A DNA stretch of 38,748 nt from Hyphomicrobiales bacterium. GTDB taxonomy: Bacteria > Pseudomonadota > Alphaproteobacteria > Rhizobiales > Rhizobiaceae. This document shows, in pieces, positions 8,143 through 16,899 of the stretch; positions within the stretch are counted from its first letter, which is position 1, and every line of letters starts with the position of its first letter. The stretch lies in the NCBI GenBank assembly GCA_900473795.1, contig UCMT01000056.1:1-38748 (forward strand), given 5' to 3'. The position numbers and the translations under genes are program-made. The notes beneath the pieces are model-generated. The model did not search any database. It saw only the letters and a list, made by a program, of their open reading frames with translations, and was not told the origin of the DNA.

Positions 8143-8624
8143 ACCGTAGCAAGGCGCGGGCCGCTGGTGCAGAACAGCGGCTCCAGGACCTCGGCATTAC
8201 GCTTCCGCCGCCACCGACGCCGTTCGGAGCCTATGTCGAGGCGGCAAGGACCGGCAATCTCGTCTTCTTCGGCGGCATGTTGCCCGTCGTTGACCGTAAG
8301 CCCCGGTATATCGGACGCGTCGGAGGCGCCCTAGCCGCGGATGACGGCCGGAAAGCGGCCGAAACGGCAACCTTGAGCGCCCTGTCGGCTGCGAAAAATT
8401 ATCTGGGCTCGCTGGACAAGGTCGTCCGGGTCGTCAAGCTCGGCGTCTACATCGCAACCGAGGGCGATTTCCGGGACCATCCGAAGGTCGCGGACGGGGC
8501 CTCCGAGACGTTGCTCAAGGTCTTTGGAGAGGAAAGGCTCTCGGGCCGGGTCGTGCTCGGCGTCGCAAGCCTGCCCCTCGGCGTGCCGATCGAGCTGGAA
8601 CTCGTTCTCGAAATCGACGCTTGA
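8136..8624 (+). CDS. RidA/YjgF-family protein
   Basis: A 162-residue member of the RidA (YjgF/YER057c/UK114) family. Classic RidA hydrolyses reactive enamines and imines to keto acids. The C-terminal family signature is visible as SGRVVLGVASLP (R138), followed by PIELE, matching the usual arginine and glutamate positions. It is longer than RidA (about 128 residues) because of an extra N-terminal 25-30 residues with a proline run (LPPPPTPFG), as in the longer subfamily seen in catabolic operons. Its ATG overlaps the end of the SDR gene by 7 nt, so translation is coupled. Detoxifying or processing an imine made by the partner enzyme is an inference. Confidence 0.85.
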   Translation: MVDRSKARAAGAEQRLQDLGITLPPPPTPFGAYVEAARTGNLVFFGGMLPVVDRKPRYIGRVGGALAADDGRKAAETATLSALSAAKNYLGSLDKVVRVVKLGVYIATEGDFRDHPKVADGASETLLKVFGEERLSGRVVLGVASLPLGVPIELELVLEIDA

Positions 8625-8649
8625 AAAGCTGTCGGACCAACAATGAGAC

Positions 8650-8686
8650 AAGCCGCCGGACACTCGCAGGATGTGATCGGCGGCTT
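8650..8686 (+). terminator. Hairpin after the RidA gene
   Basis: Arms AAGCCGCCG (8650-8658) and CGGCGGCTT (8678-8686), a 9-bp perfect stem with a 19-nt loop but no clear T-tract. It lies 26 nt after RidA and may protect or end the SDR-RidA transcript. The rest of 8625-8915 shows no convincing gene. Confidence 0.4.
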
Positions 8687-8915
8687 ATGATCGGCACTGC
8701 AGCGCGCGAGACAGTCCGCGCCTTTGTTGTGCGGCCGGGGCGATCACGTAAATTCTACATTGTTGACGGTCAGGCAACCTATCGCTTGCTCAAGGCGTAC
8801 GATTTGCTGCCTCCTACGCCTAAGCCGATCACCGACGCGATTGGGGGTGACTACCAGTCCCATCCCCATCCACCGGAGGCAATTGTTGCCACTCCGGTTC
8901 CTTGGGCGATATGCC

Positions 8916-9662
8916 TCACCCCGTGACGAAATAATAAACCGCCAGAAGCAGCCCGACGGCGATCACGATGGCGCGGATGAAAACCTGCGGGACGCGGCGG
9001 GCGAGCCAGACGCCGGCATAGCCGCCCAGCGCGCCGCCGGGGATCATGAAGGCGGCATGCAGCCAGCCGACGACATTGCCGCCGGCGAAGACGACGATGG
9101 CGACGGCGGCGATCACCATGGCGAGGAAATTCTTCAGCGCATTGACGCGGTGATAGTCGCCGCCGGTCGAGAGGCCGAGCACGGCGAGCATCATGATGCC
9201 CATGCCGGCGCCGAAGAAGCCGCCATAGATGGCGGTGACGAACTGGCCGATCAAGCCGGCCATCCCGACGGGCGTGCCGCCTTCCTTCGGGTTCGGGCGC
9301 AAAAGCGGGCCGAGCGCGAAGATCGCGGTGGCGGCGATCAGCAGCCAGGGCACCATCGCCCGGAACGACGGGTTGGACAGCGACAAAAGGATCAGCGCTC
9401 CGGCCAGCCCGCCGATGAGCGAGATGATGCTGAGGATAGCGGCTTCGCGAAAATCCTTGCGGATTTCGCTGCGATAGGCGAGGGCCGAGGTCACGTAGCC
9501 CGGAAACTGGACGATCGAGGAGGTGGCGTTGGCGACGATCGGCGGCAGGCCGGCCAGCGTCATGGCGCCGAAGGTGAGGAAGGTGCCGCCGCCGGCCACG
9601 GCATTGACGGCTCCGGACAGGAAGCCGGCGACAAACAGCAAGCAGGCGGTGATGATGGACAT
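8916..9662 (-). CDS. TauE/SafE-family membrane permease (sulfite exporter-like)
   Basis: A 248-residue inner-membrane protein with about eight hydrophobic helices. Both halves carry the TauE/SafE glycine motif: GFLSGAVNAVAGGGTFLTF near the N terminus and YGGFFGAGMGIMML in the middle. The family exports sulfoacetate, sulfite or other small anions; the substrate here is not readable. The gene is convergent with the SDR-RidA pair and divergent from rplS, and appears to be a single-gene unit. The ATG at 9662 is preceded by GGAGGAG on the coding strand. Confidence 0.88.
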   Translation of the reverse strand: MSIITACLLFVAGFLSGAVNAVAGGGTFLTFGAMTLAGLPPIVANATSSIVQFPGYVTSALAYRSEIRKDFREAAILSIISLIGGLAGALILLSLSNPSFRAMVPWLLIAATAIFALGPLLRPNPKEGGTPVGMAGLIGQFVTAIYGGFFGAGMGIMMLAVLGLSTGGDYHRVNALKNFLAMVIAAVAIVVFAGGNVVGWLHAAFMIPGGALGGYAGVWLARRVPQVFIRAIVIAVGLLLAVYYFVTG

Positions 9663-9968
9663 GACGCTCCTCCAGCGGTAGAAAACGACATAGCCCGTGG
9701 GTCAACCGGCGGCAAGACGCGGAAATCGGCATCCGTGAGCTTGCGGCCTGGAGAATTTTTGTCATTCGGGGATGACAAATGCCGGGCTTTGGTGTATTCG
9801 CCCGACCGGTTCGGGAATCTCCCGTCGCCTGCAAAACAAAGAATGGTGAATTCGCTCCTGTTTCTCTTGCCGAGAAACAAATCCTGGCGGCGCCCCTTCG
9901 AAGGGTTGATCCAAAAGGCATGATTGAGCGCTCTGGCTGTTTCAGAAGAACTCGAGAAGGTTAGACAA
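9663..9968 (+). other. Structured leader region upstream of rplS
   Basis: About 306 bases without a gene. It holds an 8-bp inverted repeat TTTGTCAT/ATGACAAA (9758-9765, 9772-9779), an 8-bp hairpin TGTTTCTC/GAGAAACA (9859-9866, 9872-9879) and the palindrome CCCTTCGAAGGG (9894-9905). The series of helices before a ribosomal protein gene suggests a regulatory leader, and the first repeat could also be an operator. Confidence 0.45.
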
Positions 9969-10505
9969 ATGAACATCATCCAGCAGCTGGAAGCCGAACA
10001 GGCCGCCAAGATCGAAGCCAAGCGCACCCTGCCTGAATTTTCCGCCGGCGACACCGTTCGCGTCAACGTCCGCGTGACGGAAGGTACCCGTACCCGTATC
10101 CAGGCCTATGAAGGCGTTTGCATCGGCCGTTCCGGCGGTGGCATCAACGAAAGCTTCACGGTCCGCAAGATTTCCTACGGCGAAGGCGTCGAGCGCGTAT
10201 TCCCGGTTTACTCTCCGCTCGTCGAGAGCGTCGAGATCGTTCGCCGCGGTAAGGTCCGGCGCGCCAAGCTCTACTACCTGCGCGACCGCCGCGGCAAGTC
10301 GGCCCGTATCGTTGAAGACACCGGCGTTCGCGCCCGCAAGCTGAACGACGCCGAGCGCCAGGCCGTTGCCGACGAAAAGGCACGTCTGGAAGCTGAAAAG
10401 GTTGCAGCAGCACAGGCTCTGGCCGCCGAAAAGGCAGCAGCCGAAGCCGCTGAAGCAAAGGCCGCGGCTGAAGCCGCTGCTGCTGCGGAAACCGCAGCGG
10501 AATAA
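9969..10505 (+). CDS. rplS: 50S ribosomal protein L19
   Basis: Ribosomal protein L19, located at the 30S-50S interface. The 178-residue product starts [11 protein letters not shown] and contains the family core ([63 protein letters not shown]). After about residue 125 comes an Ala/Glu/Lys-rich tail of 50 residues, usual in rhizobia and absent from E. coli L19 (115 residues). A GTG/ATG region upstream (9924) is open, but the ATG at 9969 has GAAGG before it and matches the family start. A strong terminator follows. Confidence 0.97.
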   Translation: MNIIQQLEAEQAAKIEAKRTLPEFSAGDTVRVNVRVTEGTRTRIQAYEGVCIGRSGGGINESFTVRKISYGEGVERVFPVYSPLVESVEIVRRGKVRRAKLYYLRDRRGKSARIVEDTGVRARKLNDAERQAVADEKARLEAEKVAAAQALAAEKAAAEAAEAKAAAEAAAAAETAAE

Positions 10506-10531
10506 GTTTCGATCCTGAGGGATTGTTGGAC

Positions 10532-10558
10532 AAGGCGGTCTTCGGGCCGCCTTTTTCT
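10532..10558 (+). terminator. rplS intrinsic terminator
   Basis: Nine-pair stem AAGGCGGTC/GGCCGCCTT with a TTCG tetraloop (10541-10544), followed by a T-rich tail (TTTTTCTTT). It starts 26 nt after the rplS stop. Confidence 0.9.
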
Positions 10559-10575
10559 TTGGGGCGGCCTTCATT

Positions 10576-10635
10576 GGGGAATGGGGCATTGGGGAATGGG
10601 GCGTTGGGGGATGGGGCGTTGGGGGATGGGGCAAT
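10576..10635 (+). repeat. 15-bp tandem repeat, four copies, in front of methyltransferase
   Basis: Units GGGGAATGGGGCATT, GGGGAATGGGGCGTT, GGGGGATGGGGCGTT and GGGGGATGGGGCAAT, starting at 10576, 10591, 10606 and 10621. The last unit runs into the methyltransferase ATG at 10634, so the G-rich repeat also supplies the ribosome-binding region. It is G-rich on one strand only. Confidence 0.9.
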
Positions 10636-11455
10636 GAACAACTATATCGAAACCAACCGGCTGAACTGGGACGACCGGGCGGCCCTGCACGCGACCGACA
10701 CCACCGGCAGCTACCGGATCGACAGGGTTCTTTCCGGTGGCTCGTCGCTTCATGCGCTGGAGGCGCGCGAGATCGGCGATATCACGGGCAAGGACATCGT
10801 CCACCTGCAATGCCATATCGGTCTCGACACGCTGAGCCTCAAGCATCTGGGCGCACGCTCCGTGACCGGGCTCGATTTTTCGCCGATCGCCATTGCGGCT
10901 GCGCGGGATTTTGCAGCGAGGGCGAAAACGGAAGCGACCTTCGTCGAGGCATCCGTCTACGATGCCGTGGCGGCTCTCGGGCACCAGACCTATGACATGG
11001 TCTTCGTTACCTGGGGTGCGATCCACTGGCTGCCGGATATTTCCCGCTGGGCCAAGGTCGTTTCAAGCCTGCTGCGGCCCGGTGGAAAGCTCTACCTGCT
11101 CGATGGGCATCCGCAGATGTTCCAGCATGAGGCGTTGGACGGCAGGCTCTCGCTGGCTCACAGCTGGCGCACGCCGCACGATGCGCCGCTCTTGTTCGAG
11201 GAAACCCATACCTATACCGGCGACACGCGGCCGCTGACGCACAAGCGCATGTATGAATGGTTTCACCCCGTGGGCGATGTCGTCAACGCGTTGCTGAAGG
11301 CCGGGCTGCGGCTGGACTTCCTGAACGAACACGAGATCCTGACCTGGCGGCACTATCCCGGCATGATCGAGACGGGCGAGGACCAGTTCGAATTGGGGCG
11401 CACCTATCCGAGAATGCCGCTGTCGTTTTCGGTCGGGGCCACGAAGGCTGCCTGA
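10634..11455 (+). CDS. Class I SAM-dependent methyltransferase
   Basis: A 273-residue methyltransferase. Motif I is recognisable as VHLQCHIGLDTLSL (about residues 56-69), followed by VTGLDFSP for motif II and MVFVTWGAIHWLPD for motif IV; this is the Methyltransf_11/25-like family. The substrate is unknown. The reading frame is open further upstream through the tandem repeat (from a TTG at 10523), but those codons overlap the rplS terminator and encode only LGNGA/LGDGA repeats, so I start at the ATG at 10634. It follows rplS in the same direction but after a strong terminator, hence probably has its own promoter. Confidence 0.85.
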   Translation: MNNYIETNRLNWDDRAALHATDTTGSYRIDRVLSGGSSLHALEAREIGDITGKDIVHLQCHIGLDTLSLKHLGARSVTGLDFSPIAIAAARDFAARAKTEATFVEASVYDAVAALGHQTYDMVFVTWGAIHWLPDISRWAKVVSSLLRPGGKLYLLDGHPQMFQHEALDGRLSLAHSWRTPHDAPLLFEETHTYTGDTRPLTHKRMYEWFHPVGDVVNALLKAGLRLDFLNEHEILTWRHYPGMIETGEDQFELGRTYPRMPLSFSVGATKAA

Positions 11456-11510
11456 ATCGCGTCGCGTCAAGACTGATGCATGCGACGCGCCTCACGCAAG
11501 ATGCATCGGA

Positions 11511-12020
11511 TCATTCCGGGAGGGTCGCGGGATCCCAATGCTCGTCGGCCTTGCCGTCCTTGATCCGCCACGTGTCGAACCAGGTGGTGGTGTAGGACTT
11601 GGCCGGGTCCTTCTCATTCTTGATTTCACGAACATAGCCGACGGTGACGAGGTCGCCCTCGGCCGTGACGAAGGCGACGGGGGTCTTGATCTTCTCAGGG
11701 ATCGGCGCGGGCTGAAGTTTCAGGACCTCGGTGAAATAGGCGACCACGCCGGCGCGGCCGGACGCGGCATTGGGATTGTGCTGGATGTAGCGCTCGGTCA
11801 GATAGTCGCCGGCCTTGTCCCAGTGGTTGGCTTCCAGGAGATCGCGGATGATGCCGTAGACCACCTGCTTGTTGGCGTTAAGCTTCGGGTCGGGGCTGGT
11901 GAAGAGGGCTTCGGCGTCTGCGGCCGCCACCACGGCCTCCTGCGCTCGCGCGGGAGGGGCCGAAAGTGCTGCGCCAGCTAGCGACAGGGCGAGAACGGCG
12001 GATGCTATAGCGGCTTTCAT
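11511..12020 (-). CDS. Exported NTF2/SnoaL-like protein
   Basis: A 169-residue protein with a Sec signal peptide (MKAAIASAVLALSLAGAALS, cleavage probably after the following APPARAQ). The mature part has the cone-shaped NTF2/SnoaL pattern: NKQVVYGIIRDLLEANHWDK, YIQHNPNAASGRAGVVAYF and a C-terminal TWRIKDGKADEHWD strand. Relatives are annotated as SnoaL-like polyketide-cyclase or ester-cyclase family proteins; most have no known substrate. The ATG at 12020 has AAGGAAAG before it; an upstream ATG at 12065 would bury the signal peptide. Divergent from the amino-acid binding protein gene. Confidence 0.8.
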   Translation of the reverse strand: MKAAIASAVLALSLAGAALSAPPARAQEAVVAAADAEALFTSPDPKLNANKQVVYGIIRDLLEANHWDKAGDYLTERYIQHNPNAASGRAGVVAYFTEVLKLQPAPIPEKIKTPVAFVTAEGDLVTVGYVREIKNEKDPAKSYTTTWFDTWRIKDGKADEHWDPATLPE

Positions 12021-12294
12021 TGTCTTTCCTTGTGTTCCGGCACGCGGCCTGATGGTGAGCGGCAAACAGATCGTGCCGCCGCTTGACAGAGGCTAGAGCC
12101 TGTGAGGCGGCAGGAAAAGACGGCAGTTTTTCCACCCATGGTGCCCAAAAGAGAACCAGGTGCCCTGTACGTCACCGCTTCATCGGCGATAGTGCCGGCG
12201 CCCGCCGTCGAAACACCGCCACAAGGGGCGATCCCTCCTTGCTTTGGCCGGAGGTTTCGTGACAGTCTTGCCCGCCACAATTCAGGAGCCCTTC

Positions 12295-13092
12295 ATGCTT
12301 TCCCGCCGTACCGTTCTTGCCGGGCTGACCGCCCTCGTCCTTGCACCTTTCAGCGTTTCCGCGGCCGAGCTGCCGGATCTCGGCGGTCGGACGGTGGTGG
12401 TCGTCACCGAGAATGCCTATCCGCCGCTACAGTTCGTCGAGCCGAAGTCAGGCAAGGCGATCGGCTGGGAATACGACGCGATGGAAGAGATCGCCAAACG
12501 GCTGAATTTCAAGCTGGAAATCCAGAACACCAGCTGGGACGCGATGATCCAGTCGGTCTCCGACGGCCAGTATGACATCGGCATGACCGGCATCACCATC
12601 AAGGATGAGCGCAAGACGCAGGTTGACTTCTCCGATCCCTATATGCGGTCGCAGCAGTTCATGCTGGTGCGCGGCGACGAAAGCCGCTTCACCGACGCCA
12701 AGTCCTTCGCCGCCTTTGCCGACGGATTCGTCGGCGCCCAGCCGGGCACCTCGCCTTTCTACACCGCCGTTTATGAAATCCTCGACGGCAACGAACAGAA
12801 CTCACGGATAAAGCTGTTCGAGACGTTCGGTGCAACGGTGCAGGCGCTGAAGGCCGGTGATGTCGATACCGTGCTGACCGACAGCGTCGCGGCCAAGGGT
12901 TACGTCGATTCCTCCAACGGCGCGCTGAAAGTGATCGGCGGGCCGCTCGGCACGGAGGATTTCGGCTTCATCTTCAAGAAGGGCTCGGACCTCGTCGCGC
13001 CGGTCAATGCCGCGATCGCCGCGCTGAAGGCCGACGGCACGCTCGACAAGCTGAACCAGAAATGGTTCGTCGATTACAAGATGGGCGAATGA
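12295..13092 (+). CDS. Amino-acid ABC transporter substrate-binding protein (SBP family 3)
   Basis: A 265-residue periplasmic binding protein. It has a signal peptide ([11 protein letters not shown]...SVSA, cleavage near residue 23) and the family-3 pattern: [16 protein letters not shown] at the start of lobe 1, [35 protein letters not shown], and [10 protein letters not shown] near the end. Members bind polar or basic amino acids or opines; the ligand cannot be read here. CAGGAG precedes the ATG at 12295. It precedes the permease by 10 nt. No ABC ATPase gene is adjacent, so the importer must share an ATPase encoded elsewhere. Confidence 0.92.
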   Translation: MLSRRTVLAGLTALVLAPFSVSAAELPDLGGRTVVVVTENAYPPLQFVEPKSGKAIGWEYDAMEEIAKRLNFKLEIQNTSWDAMIQSVSDGQYDIGMTGITIKDERKTQVDFSDPYMRSQQFMLVRGDESRFTDAKSFAAFADGFVGAQPGTSPFYTAVYEILDGNEQNSRIKLFETFGATVQALKAGDVDTVLTDSVAAKGYVDSSNGALKVIGGPLGTEDFGFIFKKGSDLVAPVNAAIAALKADGTLDKLNQKWFVDYKMGE

Positions 13093-13102
13093 TCGCTTCC
13101 CG

Positions 13103-13924
13103 ATGACGCCTGCGCATCCGCAAGACATGTCTCAGAAGGGCGACTATCCCTGGTGGCTGGTCGCCCTTGCCGTTATCGCCGCAGCGCTCGCCGTGGTGAT
13201 CGTTTCCAATGATATCTACACCCAGGTCTTCGGCATCGTTTCGGCCGGCATCGGCATCACCATCCTGGTGACGCTGCTGGGGTTTTTCTTCGCCACGCTG
13301 CTCGGGCTCGGCATCGCGCTGATGGCGCTGTCGGAGCGCGCAGCCCTGCGCCAGATCGCCCGGTTCTATACCGAGGTGATCCGCGGCATCCCGATCCTCG
13401 TGCTGCTCTTCTACATCGCCTTTGTCGGCGCGCCGGCGCTGGTGACGCTTGTCAACGCGGTTCTCAGCCCGCTGGTCGAGGCCGGCTATGCCAAGCCGCT
13501 TCTGGTGCGCGACGTCTCCCTGATGTGGCGGGCGATCATGGCGCTCACCATCGGCTATTCCGCCTTCATCGCCGAGGTGTTCCGCGCCGGCATCCAGTCG
13601 GTCGACAAGGGCCAGATCGAGGCGGCGAAGGCGCTCGGCCTGTCGCGCTACCACCGGTTCCGCCTCGTCGTCTTCCCGCAGGCAGTTCGCGTCATCCTGC
13701 CGCCGCTCGGCAATGATTTCGTCGCGATGGTGAAGGATAGTTCTCTCGTCTCCGTGCTCGGCGTCGCCGACATCACCCAGATGGGCAAGATCTACGCATC
13801 CGGTTCCTTTCGCTTTTTCGAGACCTATTCGATCGTCGCCTATATCTATCTGATCCTGACGATCGGGCTGTCGCTGGGCTTGCGGCAATTGGAGAAGAGG
13901 TTGAGGCGGGCGCAGGCCCGCTGA
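13103..13924 (+). CDS. Amino-acid ABC transporter permease (HisM/GlnP type)
   Basis: A 273-residue inner-membrane permease of the polar amino-acid family. Several transmembrane helices are visible (about 17-35, 45-75, 97-120, 142-160, 205-260), along with ARFYTEVIRGIPILVLLFY and the cytoplasmic EAA loop (EAAKALGLSRYHRFRLVVFP, about 173-192) that contacts the ATPase. It lies 10 nt after its binding protein and ends the operon; leuC follows after about 256 nt. The start could also be Met9 (13127); neither has a strong ribosome site. A one-permease importer would act as a homodimer. Confidence 0.92.
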   Translation: MTPAHPQDMSQKGDYPWWLVALAVIAAALAVVIVSNDIYTQVFGIVSAGIGITILVTLLGFFFATLLGLGIALMALSERAALRQIARFYTEVIRGIPILVLLFYIAFVGAPALVTLVNAVLSPLVEAGYAKPLLVRDVSLMWRAIMALTIGYSAFIAEVFRAGIQSVDKGQIEAAKALGLSRYHRFRLVVFPQAVRVILPPLGNDFVAMVKDSSLVSVLGVADITQMGKIYASGSFRFFETYSIVAYIYLILTIGLSLGLRQLEKRLRRAQAR

Positions 13925-14180
13925 AAGGCGCATGACTCGCCAATTGCCGAACCGTCAAAAAATTGATATATCCGCGCCCATGGAATCCAAATTCGGATGT
14001 TTTGCGCAGAAAATCGTCGTGCTGCAGGATCACAAGCGTCTGCCGGCACGGTTTTTTGCGTGCGTTTCAGGCGCGCTCAACAGCCGACTTTCCTGATTTG
14101 GGGCTGATCCCTGATGCGGCTGCCGGCGCCCTTTTGCCGGATATTTTCCAGACCTTCTTCTTCATGTTGGATGAAAAGCC

Positions 14181-15590
14181 ATGAGCGCACCGCGTACTCT
14201 CTACGATAAAATCTGGGACGACCATCTGGTCGATCAACAGGACGACGGAACCTGTCTTCTCTACATCGATCGCCATCTCGTTCACGAAGTGACGAGCCCG
14301 CAGGCGTTCGAGGGGCTGCGCATGACGAACCGCAAGGTGCGCGCGCCGCAGAAGACGCTCGCCGTCGTCGATCACAACGTACCGACCTCGCCGGATCGCC
14401 ATCTCGGCATCAAGAACGAGGAAAGCCGCATCCAGGTCGAGGCACTGGCCCAGAACGCCGCCGATTTCGGCGTCGAATACTATTCGGCCAGCGACAAGCG
14501 CCAGGGCATCGTCCACATCGTCGGTCCGGAACAGGGCTTCACCCTGCCTGGCATGACGATCGTCTGCGGCGACAGCCACACCTCGACGCATGGCGCTTTC
14601 GGGGCGCTGGCGCACGGCATCGGCACGTCCGAGGTCGAGCATGTGCTCGCCACCCAGACGCTGATCCAGAAGAAGGCCAAGAACATGCTGGTGCGTGTCG
14701 ATGGCCAGCTGCCGGACGGCGTCACCGCCAAGGACATCATCCTTGCCATCATCGGCGAGATCGGCACGGCCGGCGGCACCGGCCACGTCATCGAGTTCGC
14801 CGGCGAAGCGATCCGCGCGCTGTCGATGGAAGGCCGCATGACCATCTGCAACATGACGATCGAGGGCGGCGCCCGCGCCGGCCTGATCGCGCCGGACGAA
14901 AAGACCTTCGAATACATCAAGGGCAAGCCGCGCGCACCGAAGGGCGAAGAGCTGGAACAGGCGATCGCCTACTGGAAGACGCTGCACACCGAAGAGGGCG
15001 CCCATTTCGACCGCGTCGTCGTGCTCGATGCCGCAGCGCTGCCGCCGATCGTTTCCTGGGGTTCCTCGCCGGAAGACGTCATCTCCGTTCAGGGCATCGT
15101 TCCGAACCCGGACGAAATCCAGGACGAGAACAAGCGCACCTCCAAGTGGCGCGCGCTCGACTACATGGGCCTGAAGCCGGGCACGAAGATCACCGACATC
15201 AACATCGACCGTGTCTTCATCGGCTCCTGCACCAACGGCCGCATCGAGGACCTGCGCGAAGTCGCCAAGGTGGTCGAAGGCCGCACCGTCGCCCCGACCG
15301 TCTCGGCGATGATCGTCCCGGGCTCGGGCCTCGTCAAGGAGCAGGCGGAAGCCGAAGGCCTCGACAAGATCTTCAAGGCGGCTGGCTTCGATTGGCGCGA
15401 GCCGGGCTGCTCCATGTGCCTTGCCATGAACGACGACCGCCTGAAGCCGGGCGAGCGCTGCGCCTCGACCTCCAACCGCAACTTCGAGGGCCGCCAGGGC
15501 TTCAAGGGCCGCACCCATCTGGTGTCGCCGGCCATGGCAGCGGCCGCCGCCGTCTCCGGCCACTTCGTCGATATCCGCGAGTGGAAGTAA
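14181..15590 (+). CDS. leuC: 3-isopropylmalate dehydratase large subunit LeuC
   Basis: Large subunit of isopropylmalate isomerase in leucine synthesis; it needs LeuD, which is not in this window. The 469-residue protein starts [17 protein letters not shown]. The [4Fe-4S] ligands are C350 (GSCTNGR), C410 and C413 (GCSMC). Other signatures are [22 protein letters not shown] and [15 protein letters not shown]. The length is standard. The 256 nt in front, after the ABC permease, show no leucine-codon leader peptide that I can see. Rhizobia usually encode leuC apart from leuD and leuB, as here. Confidence 0.97.
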   Translation: MSAPRTLYDKIWDDHLVDQQDDGTCLLYIDRHLVHEVTSPQAFEGLRMTNRKVRAPQKTLAVVDHNVPTSPDRHLGIKNEESRIQVEALAQNAADFGVEYYSASDKRQGIVHIVGPEQGFTLPGMTIVCGDSHTSTHGAFGALAHGIGTSEVEHVLATQTLIQKKAKNMLVRVDGQLPDGVTAKDIILAIIGEIGTAGGTGHVIEFAGEAIRALSMEGRMTICNMTIEGGARAGLIAPDEKTFEYIKGKPRAPKGEELEQAIAYWKTLHTEEGAHFDRVVVLDAAALPPIVSWGSSPEDVISVQGIVPNPDEIQDENKRTSKWRALDYMGLKPGTKITDINIDRVFIGSCTNGRIEDLREVAKVVEGRTVAPTVSAMIVPGSGLVKEQAEAEGLDKIFKAAGFDWREPGCSMCLAMNDDRLKPGERCASTSNRNFEGRQGFKGRTHLVSPAMAAAAAVSGHFVDIREWK

Positions 15591-15598
15591 GACTTTTA

Positions 15599-15619
15599 CC
15601 CTCCCCTTGAGGGGGAGGG
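15599..15619 (+). terminator. Hairpin after leuC
   Basis: Stem CCCTCCCC (15599-15606) / GGGGAGGG (15612-15619) starting 8 nt after the leuC stop. No T-tract follows, so it may be part of the adjoining repeat rather than a true terminator. Confidence 0.4.
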
Positions 15620-15629
15620 CTTGCGGTTC

Positions 15630-15764
15630 TCTCCCTCTTCTCCCCGGCGGGGAGAAGGTGGCCCGCAGGGCCGGATGAGGGGGGCGGCACCGAAATCGCC
15701 GCGAAAGCCCCCTCATCGCCTCGCATACGCTCGGCACTTCTCCCTGCGGGGGAGAAGAGGGAGG
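15630..15764. repeat. RIME-like intergenic palindromic element, copy B
   Basis: About 135 bp, inverted relative to copy A at 541-682 and matching it along nearly its full length: CTCCCTCTTCTCCCC, GGATGAGGGGGGCG, CCCCTCATCGCCTCGCAT, GCTCGGCACTTCTCCC. It ends only about 8 nt before the SixA-like gene, so it provides that gene's 5' untranslated region. Confidence 0.85.
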
Positions 15765-15771
15765 ATGCCAA

Positions 15772-16308
15772 ATGACCAAGAAATCCGCAAAGCCGAAACA
15801 CCGCCTCATCCTTCTGCGCCACGCCAAATCCGCCTGGCCCGATGGTGTGGCCGACCGTGAGCGGCCATTGGCGGACCGCGGCCGCAAGGCGGCACCCGTC
15901 ATCGGCGCCTATATGGCGCGCGAAAAACTGATCCCCGATCTCGCCCTCGTCTCGCCCGCCCGCCGCGCGCAGGAGACGTGGAAACACGTTCGCGAGGCCC
16001 TGTCGAAAAAGGTCGCCGAGCGCGATGCGCCTGATATCTACGAGGTTGCGGCGGAGCGCATCCTCGACGTGATCCGGACCGTCGAGCCCGGTATCCGCAC
16101 CCTGCTGATCGTCGGCCACAATCCGGGCATGGAGGATGCCGCGTCACTGCTCGTAGGGGATGGCGATGCGGATGCCATGGGCCGCATGAAGGAGAAGTTC
16201 CCGACGGCCGGCCTCGCCGTCATCGACTTCGATGTCGAAGGATGGGACGAGGTTGCCAAGCGCAGCGGTTATCTCAAGTGGTTCGTGACGCCGCGATTTG
16301 TGGGGTGA
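15772..16308 (+). CDS. SixA-like histidine phosphatase
   Basis: A 178-residue phosphatase of the histidine phosphatase (RHG) superfamily. The catalytic motif is LILLRHAKS with R16 and H17; SPARRAQET (61-69) supplies a further phosphate-pocket arginine, and H116 in LLIVGHNPGM is the second catalytic histidine. Size and motif spacing match SixA, which in E. coli removes phosphate from histidine of phosphotransfer proteins; the target in this organism is unknown. GAGGGAGGATGCCA precedes the ATG at 15772, so the end of the RIME-like repeat appears to serve as ribosome-binding site. Confidence 0.88.
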   Translation: MTKKSAKPKHRLILLRHAKSAWPDGVADRERPLADRGRKAAPVIGAYMAREKLIPDLALVSPARRAQETWKHVREALSKKVAERDAPDIYEVAAERILDVIRTVEPGIRTLLIVGHNPGMEDAASLLVGDGDADAMGRMKEKFPTAGLAVIDFDVEGWDEVAKRSGYLKWFVTPRFVG

Positions 16309-16329
16309 GGCGGACAATGACGGCGCACG

Positions 16330-16899
16330 TCATGCCGCGTCCATCCGAAAAATAGCCCAGATGTTGCAATCGGCGTGGCGCTCTTCCGGGTATCGCTCCT
16401 TCAGGTCACGCTGAACCTCTCGTGCCCTGCTGTAGCTTTCCAGCAAACCCTTTGTTGAAAGCTCGGCATTGGCAAAGACGTCCGGAAAGCCGCCGCAGTT
16501 GGTCAGCGCGCTGACGCCTTGGTCCTGATCCAGGAGGTCGTAGCCGACAAATCGAAAGCGATCGCCCAAACCCTGTCGGACCGTCTCTTCCGTTGGATTG
16601 CGCAGAACCGCGAGGATGTTGACGTTCGCGGGCGAGCCGAGTTCCTGCTTCAAGAAATCAAGGTCCGTGAAGAAGTTCAGCATGCCGTCTTCATTGACGA
16701 TGTGATCCCAATAGCTGGCCTTCGTTTCCTTGAGAATGACCGGGCAAAGCATCCCGTCGAGCGTCACGACTTCATCAAGTTGCGTCAGGCCCGACCAGGC
16801 AACGTATTCGCGCCATCGCGGTCCTGTCGACGGATCGAATTTTTCCACGGCGACATAGAGGGCTGTGTTACCGGATACGCTCTCATCCTTGACCGTCAT
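16330..16899 (-). CDS. Unknown protein coupled to the L,D-transpeptidase homologue
   Basis: A 189-residue protein that I do not recognise. No signal peptide, membrane helix or nucleotide-binding motif is evident. It has tryptophan and acidic residues in its N half (PRWREYVAWSGL, SYWDHIVNEDGM) and three cysteines (C in MLCPVIL, TNCGG, DCNIW). The ATG at 16899 overlaps the stop of the upstream L,D-transpeptidase-fold gene as ATGA, so the two are translationally coupled. A longer frame upstream is only a shadow of that gene. GGTGGTGAG lies before the start. Function unknown; the coupling suggests a partner role to the transpeptidase homologue. Confidence 0.75.
   Translation of the reverse strand: MTVKDESVSGNTALYVAVEKFDPSTGPRWREYVAWSGLTQLDEVVTLDGMLCPVILKETKASYWDHIVNEDGMLNFFTDLDFLKQELGSPANVNILAVLRNPTEETVRQGLGDRFRFVGYDLLDQDQGVSALTNCGGFPDVFANAELSTKGLLESYSRAREVQRDLKERYPEERHADCNIWAIFRMDAA

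Noticed and set aside
8621..8926. 101-codon frame between the RidA and TauE genes
   Set aside because: It overlaps the ends of both neighbours and has no ribosome site or family resemblance; 8688-8915 looks slightly protein-like, but not enough to call.
13925..14180. Leucine attenuator before leuC
   Set aside because: No run of Leu codons in a short ORF and no good terminator pair were found.
14067..15902. 611-codon open frame on the minus strand
   Set aside because: Antisense to leuC and the SixA-like gene and runs through the RIME-like repeat.
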